Source: CBDDLJ01 sp965230635 | GTDB lineage: Bacteria; Pseudomonadota; Gammaproteobacteria; UBA1113 | NCBI GenBank assembly: GCA_965230635.1 | Contig: CBDDLJ010000010.1 | Location: forward strand, 1 to 64,000 | Direction: 5' to 3' | Length of the DNA stretch: 64,000 nt | Part shown: in pieces, positions 17,731-26,559 of the stretch | Layout of the letters: the number at the start of each line of letters is the position of its first letter | How positions within the stretch are numbered: the first letter of the stretch is position 1 | Notes under the pieces: generated by a model | What the model was told of the DNA's origin: nothing | The model's database searches: none | What the model saw: only the letters and a program-made list of their open reading frames with translations | Made by a program: the position numbers and the translations under genes

Positions 17731-17764
17731 ACGCAAGAAACTCACATTTCTAAGTTTCTTGCGT
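17731..17764. repeat. 12-bp perfect inverted repeat between upp and pmbA
   Basis: ACGCAAGAAACT (17731-17742) is repeated inverted at 17753-17764 with a 10-base loop. It lies in the divergent promoter region, 32 bases before the pmbA ATG, with no T-run. It could be an operator or a leader hairpin rather than a terminator. Confidence 0.6.
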
Positions 17765-17795
17765 ATATAAACAATTTTCCTAAGGGTATTTAAGT

Positions 17796-19157
17796 ATGTC
17801 AAATAAACAGTTAGTTAAGACACGCATACAACAGGCAGAATTTGCTCAATTGCAACAGACAGTTAGTGATATTTTACAACAAGCGAAACAAGCTGGTGCA
17901 ACGCAAGTCAATGTGTCAGCAGATTTATCCTGCGGTTATGACGTTAATGTGCGCATGGGTGAAATCGATAAATTAGAGTATGTTCATCATAAAGCGGTGG
18001 GAATAACCGTCTATTTTGATCAAAAAAAAGGCTCTTCGCATACCACCGATATTCATCCTGATGCGATTAAACAAGCATTGAAGAAAGCATGCACTTTTGC
18101 AAATTATACAGAAATTGACCAATATGCAGGAATCCCGGATAAAGAGTATCTGGCTTTTAGTTATTCAGATCTAGATTTATACCATCCGTGGGATTTATGT
18201 CCTGAGCAAGCGATTGCACTGGCTAAGCAATGTGAACAAATTGGCATAAGCCAAGATAGGAAAATTAATAATTCTGAAGGGGTGAATATTGATAATTATG
18301 AACACTATTCTATCTTAGCTAATAGCCATGGTTTTTTAGGTGAATTTCAATCGACACGCCAAAGCATTTCCTGTGTATTATTAGCCACTGATAATAATGG
18401 TATGGAAAGAGATTACAGCTATACACTGGCACGTAAAGCGGACGATTTGGCTAGTATTGACACTGTTGCGAAAGAAGCTGCTGCCAAGACCGTTGCACGC
18501 TTAGGTGCAAAACGCATAAAAACAGGGAAATACCCAGTTATTTTTCAAGCAGAAGTGGCTCGTACTTTGTTGAAGCATTTATTTTCAGCGATTAGTGGTG
18601 GTAGCCTTTATCGGAAAGCCTCTTTTTTATTAAATCAGTTAGGCCAACCGATTTTGAGTGACCATGTAAACATCATTGAAAATCCTTTTGTCTTGAAAGG
18701 ATTGGGTAGTGCATCTTTTGATGGTGAGGGTGTTAAGACCAAAGAGACGCACTTAGTCAAACAAGGTATTTTGCAGAGTTATTTACTTAATAGCTATGCA
18801 GCACGTCGCCTGCAAATGCAACCTACTGGTCACGCAGGAGGGGTGCATAATGTGTTTTTACAGTCGCAGCAAACACGAGACTTTGCTGACTTACTTAAGA
18901 TGATGGGCTCAGGCTTACTGGTCACCGAAGTAATGGGGCATGGCATCAATATTGTTACCGGAGACTATTCGCGAGGTGTCAGTGGATTTTGGATAGAAAA
19001 AGGTGAGATCCAATTTCCCGTCCATGAAATAACAGTAGCAAGTAATTTAAAGGATATGTTTAAAACAATTGTTGCAATAGGGAGTGATATTGATAGACGC
19101 AGTTCAATTCAAACAGGTTCTATTTTTATAGAGTCAATGACAGTAGCAGGTGACTAA
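17796..19157 (+). CDS. pmbA: Metalloprotease subunit PmbA (TldE)
   Basis: A 453-residue PmbA/TldE. With TldD it forms a heterodimeric protease that trims modified peptides and degrades CcdA in E. coli. It lacks the HExxxH of TldD, as PmbA should, and ends with the conserved GDYSRGVSGFWIEKGEI and EITVASNLKDMF segments. TldD is not in the window. The next gene begins two bases after its stop, so the two are probably co-transcribed. Confidence 0.93.
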   Translation: MSNKQLVKTRIQQAEFAQLQQTVSDILQQAKQAGATQVNVSADLSCGYDVNVRMGEIDKLEYVHHKAVGITVYFDQKKGSSHTTDIHPDAIKQALKKACTFANYTEIDQYAGIPDKEYLAFSYSDLDLYHPWDLCPEQAIALAKQCEQIGISQDRKINNSEGVNIDNYEHYSILANSHGFLGEFQSTRQSISCVLLATDNNGMERDYSYTLARKADDLASIDTVAKEAAAKTVARLGAKRIKTGKYPVIFQAEVARTLLKHLFSAISGGSLYRKASFLLNQLGQPILSDHVNIIENPFVLKGLGSASFDGEGVKTKETHLVKQGILQSYLLNSYAARRLQMQPTGHAGGVHNVFLQSQQTRDFADLLKMMGSGLLVTEVMGHGINIVTGDYSRGVSGFWIEKGEIQFPVHEITVASNLKDMFKTIVAIGSDIDRRSSIQTGSIFIESMTVAGD

Positions 19158-19159
19158 CA

Positions 19160-20602
19160 ATGAAAGATTTATGGACTAAGTCGGGTGTACGATTACGTTT
19201 GGTAAATAGCAATGCAGGTGAGAATATCAATTGGCTTTTTTTCCCAGGAGGGCCAGGCTTTGATAGTGATTATTTGCTGATGTTAACAAAAGATTTACCC
19301 GTCCCAGGCTCTATTTGGCATGTGGATTTGCCGGGAAATGGCTCTAATACAGTGTCTGACAGTTATCATTTCTCATCTTGGCGGGCTTGTTTGCTTGAGG
19401 TTGTGCAATCATTGCCAAAAGTTATTTTTGTGGGTCATTCTTTTAGTGGACTTTTCGCTTTACTTTACCCGGAATTAGAAGCTAAATTAGAGGGATTAGT
19501 TTTAATGAATTCGGCACCGCGTTCCTGGGCAGAAGCCGCAGAAGCTATTGCTGAAAAATTACAATTACCTACACTGACGCAAGAAAGGCAACAATATCTT
19601 CGTGAGCGCAGTGATTATCACTTTAAACGTTTTGTATTGGCGCTAGCTGATTCTTTTTTTACGCCTGATGATGCTGAAGAGGGTAGGGCGTATATGCAAC
19701 CATTTCAATATAGTCATGCCCCATTTGATTGGTCTAGAGGTGGGTTATTTCAAGAATATGAAGCTCAATGGATTCCTACGAAAATACCAACATTAATTAT
19801 TGGCGCTGAAAATGACTATACAGTCCCGTTTCATTTGTTCAAAGAAGATAAGCGGTTTAAACGCGACAATATTCAACAATATTGTATTGCCAATGCTAGT
19901 CACTTTCCTTGGTTTCAAAAAAAGCAAGAAGTTGTCAATGCTTTTGTTGAATTTTCAAAAAAATTTCAAGCCGTACCCACACATGATGAACAACAATGGC
20001 TTCAATGGATAGAGCACTTACAAGCAATTGCCCAAAACGGTTTGACTTATACAAAAGATTGGTTCGACCGGGAGCGTTATCGACAGTTACAAGATATTAC
20101 AGCTGAAATTGCTGCAGATTATTCAAGCATGACATTTGATGAGGTTAAACAATTATTTACCGAGGAAAAAGGATATGCCACACCAAAATTGGAGGTTAGG
20201 GCTGCTGTTTTCAAAGGTGACAAACTTCTTATGGTGCAGGAAAGTGCAGATAATTTATGGTCATTGCCAGGAGGATGGGCAGATATAAATTGTTCACCAG
20301 CCGAATCGGTTTGTCGAGAAGTGTTTGAAGAAACAGGGTTCACAGTGGAAGTATTGAGATTGATCGCTTTACATGACAAACGAAAACATGATTATCGACC
20401 TGTGTTACCTCATACTTATACCTGCTTATTTCTTTGTGAAATAGTTTCCGGAGAGTTGAAAACCAGCTATGAAACGAAAGCAGTTGATTTTTTTTCGGAA
20501 GAAGAAATACCACCTTTGTCTTCAAATCGTATCAGTAAAAAACATATTACGCTGTGTTTTTCAGAACGAGATAAGTTAGATAAAGCTTCTTTATTCGATT
20601 AG
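19160..20602 (+). CDS. Alpha/beta hydrolase-Nudix hydrolase fusion
   Basis: A 480-residue two-domain protein. Residues 1-270 are an alpha/beta hydrolase with nucleophile elbow GHSFSG (S94), acid D219 (GAENDY) and H248 (ASHFPW). Residues 275-345 resemble the N-terminal domain found before some ADP-ribose-type Nudix enzymes. Residues 346-475 are a Nudix domain with box G372-F394 (GWADINCSPAESVCREVFEE, then TGF). REVFEE is intact, but the glutamate expected at position 7 of the box is Cys378. The substrates of both domains are unknown. The gene is tightly coupled to pmbA. I see no stop or frameshift at the junction, so the fusion looks real. Confidence 0.85.
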   Translation: MKDLWTKSGVRLRLVNSNAGENINWLFFPGGPGFDSDYLLMLTKDLPVPGSIWHVDLPGNGSNTVSDSYHFSSWRACLLEVVQSLPKVIFVGHSFSGLFALLYPELEAKLEGLVLMNSAPRSWAEAAEAIAEKLQLPTLTQERQQYLRERSDYHFKRFVLALADSFFTPDDAEEGRAYMQPFQYSHAPFDWSRGGLFQEYEAQWIPTKIPTLIIGAENDYTVPFHLFKEDKRFKRDNIQQYCIANASHFPWFQKKQEVVNAFVEFSKKFQAVPTHDEQQWLQWIEHLQAIAQNGLTYTKDWFDRERYRQLQDITAEIAADYSSMTFDEVKQLFTEEKGYATPKLEVRAAVFKGDKLLMVQESADNLWSLPGGWADINCSPAESVCREVFEETGFTVEVLRLIALHDKRKHDYRPVLPHTYTCLFLCEIVSGELKTSYETKAVDFFSEEEIPPLSSNRISKKHITLCFSERDKLDKASLFD

Positions 20603-20684
20603 TGCGTATTTCTTTTCTATATAACAATGTTGCTTGTCCATTTTATCCTTGCAGTATCATGTTGCGATCGATTTTTGATCATCA

Positions 20685-21066
20685 CATTTTTGTTAGACTT
20701 GTTAGAATTGAAGGGAGCGATTGTTACAATGGATGCGATGAGCACACAGAAAAAAATTGTTGAGAGGATTGATAAAAAAGTGGCGGTTATGTATTGCCAG
20801 TTAAAGATAGTCACGGTAATTTACATCATAAAATACGAGACTGTTTTAAAAAACTGCATCAAGAAAATAAATTAGAGTCGGGGAAAAATACCATCACTGA
20901 AATTGAAGCAGAACATGGTCGTATTGATACAAGACATTACCGTCAATGTCTTGTCAGTGATTGGATTACTGAGGGGTGCATTGGAATAGATTACGTACGC
21001 TATAAAGTGTGTGGGTCCATTACGCTAGGAACAAAGCTGTTTACATTAAATTTATCTTATCTATAA
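20685..21066 (+). mobile_element. ISAs1-type transposase remnant, frameshifted
   Basis: The translation LLDLLELKGAIVTMDAMSTQ, then KKIVERIDKK, shifts by one base into the frame of GGYVLPVKDSHGNLHHKIRD. Together these match the central DDE region of ISAs1-family transposases (the DAM and GGDY-K stretches are hallmarks). Both ends of the element are missing, and the reading frame past HYRQCLVSDWI diverges. It lies between the hydrolase fusion and the F-box/LRR gene. Confidence 0.8.
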
Positions 21067-21067
21067 T
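21040..21067 (+). promoter_or_regulatory. Sigma-70 promoter of the F-box/LRR gene
   Basis: TTTACA (21040-21045), 16 bases, then a perfect TATAAT (21062-21067), 37 bases before the ATG. The -10 and the following GAGAAAAATG are also seen before the dead paralogue (near 15734), indicating that promoter and gene were duplicated together. Confidence 0.6.
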
Positions 21068-21104
21068 AGAGAAAAATGAGAAGTGATGATAGGATATAAC
21101 ACGT

Positions 21105-22985
21105 ATGGGTAAGACAGAAGATAGTGTAACAAATAATTCTTCGACTACTTGCGAAAAGCCAGTCAATTTTCTTGAGTTATTACCACCAGAGCTACTTTAT
21201 AATAATATTTTTCCTCACTTGAAAATACCTGCCCTGAAAAATTTACGTTTGCTTAACCGAGCTATTAATGCGCGAGCTAATAAGTATATTTCTTCTTCGA
21301 AAGTGCTTTTCCTTCGTATAGCGACCGAGGCGCAATTTGATGGGGTTATTGGAAGCCTAACTCTGGGAGATGATTTCCCCTATATGCTTATTCTCGATAA
21401 AGAAATGCTTGACGTTATATCCTATGTCATGAAAAGCGATGAGGGTGAACAAAAAAAAGAGAGAGTCTTATTAGCTAAGATTTTTTATATAAACGTAAAA
21501 TATACATCAATGACCAATAACGATATGTCCGCTATCAATAAGATAATACAATGTGGGAATGTCCACACGCTGGATCTTAGCTATTGTACCCGGGTTACTG
21601 ATGTGTCGGCACTGACGCAGATCCACGCGCTGTACCTTTGCGAAACCCCGGTCACCGATGTATCGGCACTGGGGCAGGTCCACACGCTGGACCTTCGCAG
21701 TACCCCAGTTACTGATGTGTCGGTGCTGGGGCAGGTCCGCGTGCTGGACCTTAGCTATTGTACCCGAGTCACTGATGTGTCGGCACTGAGTCAGGTACAC
21801 GTGCTGAACCTTTGCGAAACCTTGGTCACTGATGTGTCGGCACTGAGTCATGTCCACACGCTGGATCTTAGCGTTACCCTGGTCACCGATGTGTCGGCAC
21901 TGGGGCAGGTCTACACGTTGGACCTTAGCGGTACCTCGGTCACTGATGTGTCGGCACTGAGTCAGGTTCACACGCTGAACCTTTGCGAAACCCTGGTCAC
22001 CGATGTGTCAGCACTGAGTCAGGTTCACACGCTGAACCTTTTCGGTACCCCAGTCACCGATGTGTCGGCACTGGGACAGGTCCACACGCTGAACCTTTTC
22101 GGTACCCCAGTCACCGATGTGTCAGCACTGAGTCAGGTCCATACGCTGAATCTTAGCGGTACCGAGGTCACTGATATGTCCGCACTGGGGCAGATCCACA
22201 CGCTGGACCTTAGCGCTACCGAGGTCACCGATATGTCAGCATTGGGGCAGGTCCACACACTGGATCTTTACAATACCTCAGTCACTGATGTGTCGGCACT
22301 GGGGCAGATCCACACGCTGAACCTTAGCGGTACCCCAGTCACCGATGTGTCGGCACTGAGTCAGGTCCACACGCTGGACCTTAGCGTTACTCCAGTCACC
22401 GATGTGTCGGCACTGAGTCAGATCTACACGTTGGACCTTAGCTATTGTACCTGGGTCACTGATGTGTCGGCACTGGGGCAGGTTTACACGCTCGACCTTA
22501 ACAATACTCTGGTCACCGATGTGTCGGCACTGGGGCAGATCCACACGCTGAACCTTAGCGGTACCCCAGTCACCGATGTGTCGGCACTGAGTCAGGTTCA
22601 CACGCTGAAACTTAATAGTACCCTAGTCACCGATGTGTCGGCACTGAGTCAGGTCCACACGCTGGACCTTAGCTATTGTACCCGGGTCACTGATGTGTCG
22701 GTACTGAGTCAGATCCACACGCTGAACCTTAGCTATTGTACCCGGGTCACTGATGTATCGGTACTGAGTCAGGTCCACACGCTGAACCTTTACAAGGCCT
22801 CTGTTATTAAAGAATTGTCTGAACTACCCCCAGATAAAGTTAACAATAATAAAAATCTTGCCGCATTATGCCATATTAGTCATTTAGTACTAGGTAATCT
22901 ACATGTTCAACAAATGGTTGACCAAAGACGAGAGCAGGAGAAAAATGAACAAACCAGCAACCGAGGCTATAGTGGACCCCATTAG
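21105..22985 (+). CDS. F-box/leucine-rich-repeat protein, effector candidate
   Basis: 626 residues. Residues 23-62 look like an F-box (LELLPPELLYNNIFPHLKIP, then ALKNLRLLNRAIN). A linker follows, then 21 LRR units of 19 or 20 residues with the pattern VTDVSALxQVHTLxLxxTx, and a C-terminal cap (SVIKELSELPPDKVNNNKN, then a Glu/Gln-rich helix). F-boxes recruit eukaryotic SCF ubiquitin ligases, and bacteria that carry them (such as Legionella) secrete them into host cells. That role is inferred, since no secretion signal can be seen. The repeats are nearly identical at DNA level, so copy number may vary between strains. There is a related pseudogene at 15775. Confidence 0.82.
   Translation: MGKTEDSVTNNSSTTCEKPVNFLELLPPELLYNNIFPHLKIPALKNLRLLNRAINARANKYISSSKVLFLRIATEAQFDGVIGSLTLGDDFPYMLILDKEMLDVISYVMKSDEGEQKKERVLLAKIFYINVKYTSMTNNDMSAINKIIQCGNVHTLDLSYCTRVTDVSALTQIHALYLCETPVTDVSALGQVHTLDLRSTPVTDVSVLGQVRVLDLSYCTRVTDVSALSQVHVLNLCETLVTDVSALSHVHTLDLSVTLVTDVSALGQVYTLDLSGTSVTDVSALSQVHTLNLCETLVTDVSALSQVHTLNLFGTPVTDVSALGQVHTLNLFGTPVTDVSALSQVHTLNLSGTEVTDMSALGQIHTLDLSATEVTDMSALGQVHTLDLYNTSVTDVSALGQIHTLNLSGTPVTDVSALSQVHTLDLSVTPVTDVSALSQIYTLDLSYCTWVTDVSALGQVYTLDLNNTLVTDVSALGQIHTLNLSGTPVTDVSALSQVHTLKLNSTLVTDVSALSQVHTLDLSYCTRVTDVSVLSQIHTLNLSYCTRVTDVSVLSQVHTLNLYKASVIKELSELPPDKVNNNKNLAALCHISHLVLGNLHVQQMVDQRREQEKNEQTSNRGYSGPH
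21594..22797 (+). repeat. Tandem 57/60-bp repeats encoding LRR units
   Basis: Twenty-one consecutive units each contain a variant of GTCACCGATGTGTCGGCACT followed by CAGGTCCACACGCTG. Most are 57 bases; those encoding SYCTR/SYCTW are 60. Several neighbouring units are nearly identical, indicating recent unequal exchange. The region is visibly GC richer than its surroundings. Confidence 0.92.
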
Positions 22986-23713
22986 CTAGACAAAATATCA
23001 GGTATTTTAAGATCCATTGCTTGACTAATACATAGTTAATTTGTTAGTTTTTAGCAATGTGATTTCTCTAATGGTTGCTCATGCTGATTTCTAATAACAG
23101 TGATATTATAGCAGTTTTCAATATTACTAAGCCCTTATAAACTTCGCCTAACACGCGTTTGCTTTGTTCTTCAAAAGCTTATTTACAGTAAGTAAACCGC
23201 ACTTTTGAAACCGCGCAAGCACGCGTTACACTCGCTTATAATGGCTTATTAATATTGTCATTCTAATATATTCCATATAGGTAAGACTATGAAGGGTAAA
23301 CTAAAAAAAGCCATGTGAAATGATCACTTTAGAAGCGAATTAGTTGAAGGCTAAAAAATAATCAAAGTATAATTTTACCCTATGTCCCTGAAAAAGGTGT
23401 AAAACCAGGAAAGGTAATTTATGCGACAATGGGTGGTAAAATTGAATACTATAAACCTGTTGCGGATGCTTTATGGTGACAGTTATATAAATAAGTTAGT
23501 ATTACCAATACGATAGCTTGGAAATAGTTTTAGATTGTGATGGCAATAAAGTATTATTTTATAAAAGTTAAATGTTACAAGTGATAAACTATCTCAGCAG
23601 ATATTGTTAAAATATGAACAAAGTATGCTGTGTGATCAAATATGAGAATATACTACAACGATTATTTGCAAGTTATTTTGGTAGAGTTATTGAGCAGTTA
23701 AAGTGAGGTAAAG
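22986..23713. other. Gene-poor 0.7 kb with a decayed reading frame
   Basis: No intact gene lies between the F-box/LRR gene and phrB. Besides the palindromic repeat described separately (23106-23258), 23362-23481 encodes a short recognisably protein-like stretch (LPYVPEKGVKPGKVIYATMG, then YYKPVADALW and a stop) without a start. It looks like a remnant of a gene I cannot name. The last 60 bases contain GTGAGG, the ribosome binding site of phrB. Confidence 0.5.
23106..23258. repeat. MITE-like palindromic repeat, copy 1
   Basis: The left end TTATAGCAGTTTTCAATATT is mirrored, with mismatches, by the right end AATATTG near 23250. The interior carries an inverted pair around CAAAAGCTTATTTACAGTAA and ACTTTTGAAACCGCGCAAGC, and it ends with ACACTCGCTTATAA. 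The same interior is found at 34689-34852 and, as half a copy, at 27484-27555. No protein is encoded. Confidence 0.7.
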
Positions 23714-25135
23714 ATGCGTAGTTTATACTGGTTTCGCTCAGATTTAAGAATAGCAGATAACGTGGCACTAGCAGACGCTATGCGCTCATCAGATTTTCTA
23801 ATTGCAGTATTTATCTTAACGCCAACAACTTGGAAATCACATTATGCTGCACCTTGTAAAATTCGATTTTTGCTTGAAAATTTAACAGCATTATCAGAAA
23901 TGCTTTGGAAGCAAGGAATCCCATTGCTGATTCGCAAAGGTCCAGCATTTTCAGATTGTCCAAAAGTGTTGGAGGATCTTTGCAATCAATATGACATTGA
24001 TAACATATATTTTAATCATGAGTATCCACTAGACGAATATAAGCGGGATCAAGCTGTTACAAAACGATTAGAAAGTTATGTGAATGTCAGTACCTATCAT
24101 CAACAATTGGTGTTGTTTCCAAGTGAAGTACTGAGTAACCAAAATACTCCATTTAAAGTATTTACGCCTTTTAAAAATGCATGGCTGGTCAAAGCATACA
24201 AGCAACAAGCTTGGTGTACACATAAAGAGGTAAAAAAGAAATTTAATACAGGCATTAAGCCTGATCCAATACCCAGTCGTCTGCAAGGCTTTACCGGTCA
24301 AAAAATTGATTTGCACTGGGATGGTGGCGAAAAAGCAGCTCAGAAAAAATTAACAATATTTTGCCAAGACAAGCTCCATGATTATCAAGAGCACCGTGAT
24401 TACCCTGATATTGAAGGCACAAGCGGATTATCACCGTATTTAGCACAAGGTGTTATTTCTCCTAGACAGTGTATTACGGCAGCGCTTGAAGCGAATGATA
24501 TCACTGATATTGATATGATAAAAAGAAGCGAAGGTTTAGCAACATGGATATCAGAATTAATTTGGCGCGATTTTTACAACCACATTATTTACTTCCATCC
24601 TGATGTTTGTCGCCATCAACCGTTTAAGTTAAAGACTGATAATATTCCTTGGCGCTATGATGACAAACTATTAGAAGCCTGGAAGAAAGGGATGACAGGT
24701 TTCCCTATTGTGGATGCAGGTATGCGGCAGTTATTGCAAACAGGTTGGATGCATAATCGCTTACGCATGATAACAGCAATGTTTTTAAGCAAGATTCTTT
24801 TGCTTGATTGGCGATTGGGTGAAAAGCACTTTATGGAACATTTAATTGACGGGGATTTTGCTGCTAATAATGGTGGCTGGCAGTGGTGTGCATCCACTGG
24901 GACTGATGCAGTACCGTACTTCAGAATTTTCAATCCTACCACGCAAAGTCAGCGCTTTGATGCAAACGGTGATTTTATTAGACGATTTTGTCCTGAATTA
25001 TCTGATCTTGATAACAAAACTATTCATAATCCCTTTTCATTTGGTGTAAAAGATGATGAACTAGATTATCCAAAGCCAATTGTTGATTATAAAATAATGC
25101 GTAATAAAACAATTGAGTTATTTAAAAAATTGTAA
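23714..25135 (+). CDS. phrB: Deoxyribodipyrimidine photolyase, class I
   Basis: A 473-residue CPD photolyase that splits pyrimidine dimers using light and FADH2. The N-terminal antenna domain begins MRSLYWFRSDLRIADN. The C-terminal FAD domain has EGTSGLSPYLAQGVISPRQC, WISELIWRDFYNHI, MTGFPIVDAGMRQL and DGDFAANNGGWQW, followed by STGTDAVPYFRIFNP. All are hallmark FAD and electron-transfer segments. GAGG lies eight bases before the ATG. It is intact although its surroundings are decayed. Confidence 0.96.
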   Translation: MRSLYWFRSDLRIADNVALADAMRSSDFLIAVFILTPTTWKSHYAAPCKIRFLLENLTALSEMLWKQGIPLLIRKGPAFSDCPKVLEDLCNQYDIDNIYFNHEYPLDEYKRDQAVTKRLESYVNVSTYHQQLVLFPSEVLSNQNTPFKVFTPFKNAWLVKAYKQQAWCTHKEVKKKFNTGIKPDPIPSRLQGFTGQKIDLHWDGGEKAAQKKLTIFCQDKLHDYQEHRDYPDIEGTSGLSPYLAQGVISPRQCITAALEANDITDIDMIKRSEGLATWISELIWRDFYNHIIYFHPDVCRHQPFKLKTDNIPWRYDDKLLEAWKKGMTGFPIVDAGMRQLLQTGWMHNRLRMITAMFLSKILLLDWRLGEKHFMEHLIDGDFAANNGGWQWCASTGTDAVPYFRIFNPTTQSQRFDANGDFIRRFCPELSDLDNKTIHNPFSFGVKDDELDYPKPIVDYKIMRNKTIELFKKL

Positions 25136-25161
25136 GATCTTGGATTTTATATAGAAATATG

Positions 25162-25234
25162 TTTATAGCGTTTCCCTATATTGTTGACCTATACTCGCTT
25201 AGAATAGGTCAACAATATAGGGAAACGCTATAAA
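25162..25234. repeat. MITE-like palindrome, core-deleted copy 2
   Basis: A perfect 31-base inverted repeat (25162-25192 against 25204-25234; the stem contains TTTCCCTATATTGTTGACCT) with an 11-base loop ACTCGCTTAGA. The same ends and loop bases bound the longer element at 34689-34852, so this is an internally deleted copy. It lies just after phrB and could act as a bidirectional transcription barrier. A promoter starts four bases past its right edge. Confidence 0.85.
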
Positions 25235-25237
25235 TGC

Positions 25238-25266
25238 TTGACTTTAATTGCTCAATCGAGTATAAT
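25238..25266 (+). promoter_or_regulatory. Sigma-70 promoter downstream of the palindrome
   Basis: TTGACT (25238-25243), 17 bases, TATAAT (25261-25266). This is near-consensus and should drive the gene at 25337 with a leader of about 65 bases. Confidence 0.65.
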
Positions 25267-25336
25267 AGTACTAATTTGGTAGGAGCTTAATAAGAGCTAG
25301 TTCGTATATAAAAAAAATAAAATGAGGTTGCTAGTT

Positions 25337-26365
25337 ATGTCAAAAATTAATAAAGGTTATCAGTCTCTTTTTGAATATATTGTCATCAAAGATCTTCCAT
25401 TTTCACGTAAGTTAGATGAAAAATTCTATCCATATGAACACAGTACGTTGAAGCGATCATCTGATGTTCCATATTCTCGTCGCTGGAATCCTCAACCTCA
25501 TCGATGGCAGCAATTATTGGGAGGCTTGCAGCCGATTGCTGATATGGGTAAAGATGTTGTCGACACATTTAAGCCGTACAAATCTTTTTATTACGCTAAG
25601 CGCGATTTTCTGCAACCGATTAGAGGATTAGTGAATATTGCCAGAGGTATTGGAATTTTAGTTGGTGCACCTATGATTTTTCTTGGCAACATGGTTAGAT
25701 ATACATTTTTTTCTCATTCTTTTAGCGGTTTTGCCAGCAATACCGCATTAAATTTTCATAGAACAGCATCTTGGCTTTTAGACGGTGCTTCAAGTTTATT
25801 TCGTGCGGCAACTCAGATAGCTACAACTCCGCTTACGTGGTTTCTTAAAATGCCTTTACGTGGGCTTATTACTGCGATTAAAGGCAGGCAGAGTATTCAG
25901 CAAACTAGCAGTGTAAAAAAGTTAGTTGCTCAAGGAAAAGAGGCTGTTGAAGCAGCGAAAAGAACTAGTTTAGCATCTATTGATGATAAATGCGTTTCCT
26001 CAGCGGATGCCGTAGAGCATTTAGATGCTATTCGCTATCAATTGCACCGTAAGTATAAAAAAGCACTTAAAAGAGATCAAAAGACAAATATTTCTCAAAA
26101 AAAAGAAAAAGAGTTATTTAATGGGCTGTGTTTCAAACATGGTCGTGATTATGTAAATTCACTTCGCGAGGGGCGTGCCATCGCGGCATTACAATATATT
26201 GGATTATTTAGTACCGTTTCCACTGAACAGCAGGAAAGTTTAAATGCCAAAAGAGTTAAAAGCACAGGATCGACTTCGTTAAACGCGCATCAAAAATCAT
26301 TAGAGCATACTAATTCTCTTAATCAGTGCGATAATATAGTAACAGCAACGTCACCACTATCATGA
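25337..26365 (+). CDS. Unknown protein with amphipathic/hydrophobic middle, effector-like
   Basis: 342 residues from the ATG at 25337, which has GAGG (25324-25327) at good spacing. An in-frame ATG at 25322 has no ribosome binding site. The middle (about residues 90-190: GLVNIARGIGILVGAPMIFL and WLLDGASSLFRAATQIATTP) is hydrophobic with Gly/Ala-rich helices. The last 150 residues are charged and Ser/Lys rich. I recognise no family. No N-terminal signal peptide is seen. Size, location among decayed accessory genes and composition resemble secreted effectors of intracellular gammaproteobacteria, but that is only an inference. Confidence 0.7.
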   Translation: MSKINKGYQSLFEYIVIKDLPFSRKLDEKFYPYEHSTLKRSSDVPYSRRWNPQPHRWQQLLGGLQPIADMGKDVVDTFKPYKSFYYAKRDFLQPIRGLVNIARGIGILVGAPMIFLGNMVRYTFFSHSFSGFASNTALNFHRTASWLLDGASSLFRAATQIATTPLTWFLKMPLRGLITAIKGRQSIQQTSSVKKLVAQGKEAVEAAKRTSLASIDDKCVSSADAVEHLDAIRYQLHRKYKKALKRDQKTNISQKKEKELFNGLCFKHGRDYVNSLREGRAIAALQYIGLFSTVSTEQQESLNAKRVKSTGSTSLNAHQKSLEHTNSLNQCDNIVTATSPLS

Positions 26366-26366
26366 T

Positions 26367-26559
26367 ATGGCTGAAGTATCTGATATCGATACCCATAATG
26401 AGCACCTTAGGAGTATCTTTGAGCAGAGGGAAGTCAGCCCTGAGGCAACTATCCGGAAATTCCGGATACGAAAGTAGTCGTGGGGTTGCACGGAATATTG
26501 ATTTTTACAATTTCGATGCCATTATCTCAGTCGGTTATCCGGCGCCTATCGTGTTTTAG
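26367..26559 (+). pseudogene. RhuM-family remnant
   Basis: Starting at ATG 26367 the frame reads MAEVSDIDTHNEHLRSIFEQ, then REVSPEATIRKFRIRK and a stop. A shift of frame continues SSRGVARNIDFYNFDAIISV, then GY. This is the central piece of RhuM-type proteins (family pattern: ...NSVVRNFR...YNLDAIISVGYRV). Both ends are missing. RhuM genes travel with accessory elements and restriction loci, so this marks past insertion. It overlaps the end of the convergent GTPase gene. Confidence 0.75.

Noticed and set aside
21507..22601. Antisense frames of 154 and 107 codons in the LRR array
   Set aside because: By-product of the 57/60-bp repeats; low-complexity products without start signals.
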